DNA of 64,000 bases from NCBI GenBank assembly GCA_907165065.1, contig OU015530.1:53542465-53606464 (forward strand). The letters are read 5' to 3'. Position 1 is the first letter of the stretch. Every line of letters begins with the position of its first letter. This DNA comes from Caprimulgus europaeus (lineage: Eukaryota > Chordata > Aves > Caprimulgiformes > Caprimulgidae). The notes under the pieces were generated by a model. It searched no databases. It worked only from the letters and a program-made list of their open reading frames with translations, and was not told the origin of the DNA. Shown here in pieces: positions 62,541 to 64,000 of the stretch. The translations under genes were made by a program, and so were the position numbers.

Positions 62541-64000
62541 AGTGCCTGAGACACCTCTCAATGAATGGAGAGACTATATTAGCCCATATTTACACAGAAA
62601 CATTGTCATCCTTTTGACATATTCTTTACATATTCTGACTTGTTTAGAGGACAGATAACAATAGCCATAGATAAACTTCACTGTAACATGTCATTTTAAT
62701 TGCTGTTACCAACCCCGTGTGGATTTTGACTCCTTTACAACCTGTGATGTAACTAAATGTCAATGATAATACACCTTAAATACATTCTTGATACCTTTGC
62801 TTCTCCAAGATGAAAAGCACAATTACTCTTCCTTAAAGTGCAATGGCTCATTACAGAAATCTCAGGATTTTCCATGAAATCCAACCAAACCCAAGTACAA
62901 TCAGTCTGTAGGTGAAAAATAAAAATTGTCTGTAATGACGGACTTGTCTCTATATTCCATAAATACTTTCTCACATTCTATCAAGGCTGAAAGTTTAATA
63001 ATAAATAATAATTTATGTTAGCACGTAAAACCTCTAATACACACATACACCTTTCACTCCCTTGTCATTTCTTTGGCCTGAAGCTGATGGATACATCAGC
63101 TGTAAATATTCCTTTGCCCACAGGAGTAAAGATATTTCTATTTTCTAGTAGATTCTTTATATTGGTTCCTGTACTTCTTGTCCTTCCCCAGTGATCTAAC
63201 TGTACCATCTGAGAAAATGAAAGATGGACACTGAGTAGAAATGATTCAAAACCTCAAAATTTATGTACAGATCCAGAGGCAATTTCGCTCCCACCTTCAT
63301 GATCACACTGTCACAGCCATTCTGCACAGCCCAGTTGGCATTGTTTGTTGTAGTTGTAGATGTAGTAGTAGTAGTAGGAGTAGTATTTTGGGGGTAATAT
63401 TGGTGCACAGAGTTTCCAATAAGGCTGCTTAGCTCAGTGTTCCTGGGGAAAACATAACCTATCCCACTACATTAACAGAAACTTTGCCAGAGTAGATGGT
63501 GCTTTGGAGCACTACACACAAACGTGATGCACTACTTCTATGGCGAGTTTGATTGCGGTATTCAAAGCAGATTCTTGAAACGTACTAAAAAATTAGTGCT
63601 TTTATTAACAGTTTTACAAACAGAATCCATTACTATCTAGTTTCCTGAAGGATAGAACAAACCATTTCTCTCATTATTATTTTGACATAATTTCCTTCTC
63701 TGTTTTTTTTTTTTTTTTGTATTTCTGCTGATGAGCAGCTGCAAGTCCCAGGAGGAAGGGCTTAGTGTAATAAACAGTTAAAACGTTGCTAATTTGATAG
63801 TTTACTTTGCAACAGCTTTCCTCTTCAAACGATGGGGATTCCACAAGTTCCTATTACCTTGACTCAAGAGTTCGTCATGAAGAGAGTAAGGATCATTAAT
63901 CTCCATGGAAAAAGAGACATTTTTTTTTTAAGTAAAAAAATATCAAATATAATAAATTTATGAAAGACCATTCACAACATATACAGTAAGTGTTACAATT
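62541..64000. other. AT-rich unique noncoding stretch
   Basis: No gene recognised. It contains a TAG-type imperfect trinucleotide repeat (63347-63386) and a T run at about 63704-63718. Open frames are at most 73 codons. Confidence 0.55.
63347..63386. repeat. Imperfect (TAG)n trinucleotide repeat
   Basis: GTTGTAGTTGTAGATGTAG followed by four perfect TAG units, an AGG interruption and a final TAG. Confidence 0.85.

Overview
This window looks like noncoding nuclear DNA from a bird. The evidence is several copies of CR1, the dominant avian LINE, in both orientations and with the typical CR1 3' end (short repeats of the type ATTCTRTG and no poly-A tail), together with a solo LTR of a type common in bird genomes. 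Alu-type SINEs and long L1 copies are absent. Base composition is mostly AT-rich and CpG-poor. The call is by recognition of repeat families and cannot name a species.

I recognise no intact protein-coding gene, rRNA or tRNA. The longest non-repeat open frames (about 200-227 codons) sit in GC-richer stretches, usually with competing frames on the other strand, and none resembles a family I know. The only long frames with recognisable homology are decayed CR1 reverse transcriptase. The window is therefore best read as a gene desert or the inside of a very large intron.

Layout. 1-8.9 kb: unique sequence with a tiny CR1 tail at 4.65 kb, a weak candidate exon at 4.05-4.25 kb (minus) and a 28-nt alternating purine-pyrimidine tract at 7.0 kb. 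8.9-10.2 kb: a 5'-truncated CR1 (+) with an internal insertion. 13.1 and 14.5 kb: CR1 3' fragments (+). 22.35-23.36 kb: the best preserved CR1 3' half (+). 23.95-24.53 kb: solo LTR (minus). 28.1-28.4 kb: an ancient CR1 relic (minus). 30.26-30.72 kb: a perfect TTTC tetranucleotide array of about 115 units. 42.6-44.14 kb: the longest CR1 (minus), abutting an older CR1 (+) at 44.14-44.83 kb. 46.8-47.5 kb: a CpG-rich block with promoter-like and polyadenylation-like signals. 50.3 kb: CR1 3' fragment (+). 58.2-58.9 kb: a second CpG-enriched, repeat-free block with a long open frame. 60.2 and 61.5 kb: short CR1 pieces. 61.95 kb: a TG/TA microsatellite. 62.3-62.5 kb: an old MIR-like SINE (minus).

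Nothing here forms an operon, defence system or gene cluster. The most useful leads are the MIR-like relic, the two CpG-rich blocks, the very long pure microsatellite and the candidate exon. All family names were assigned by eye and should be confirmed by a repeat library search.
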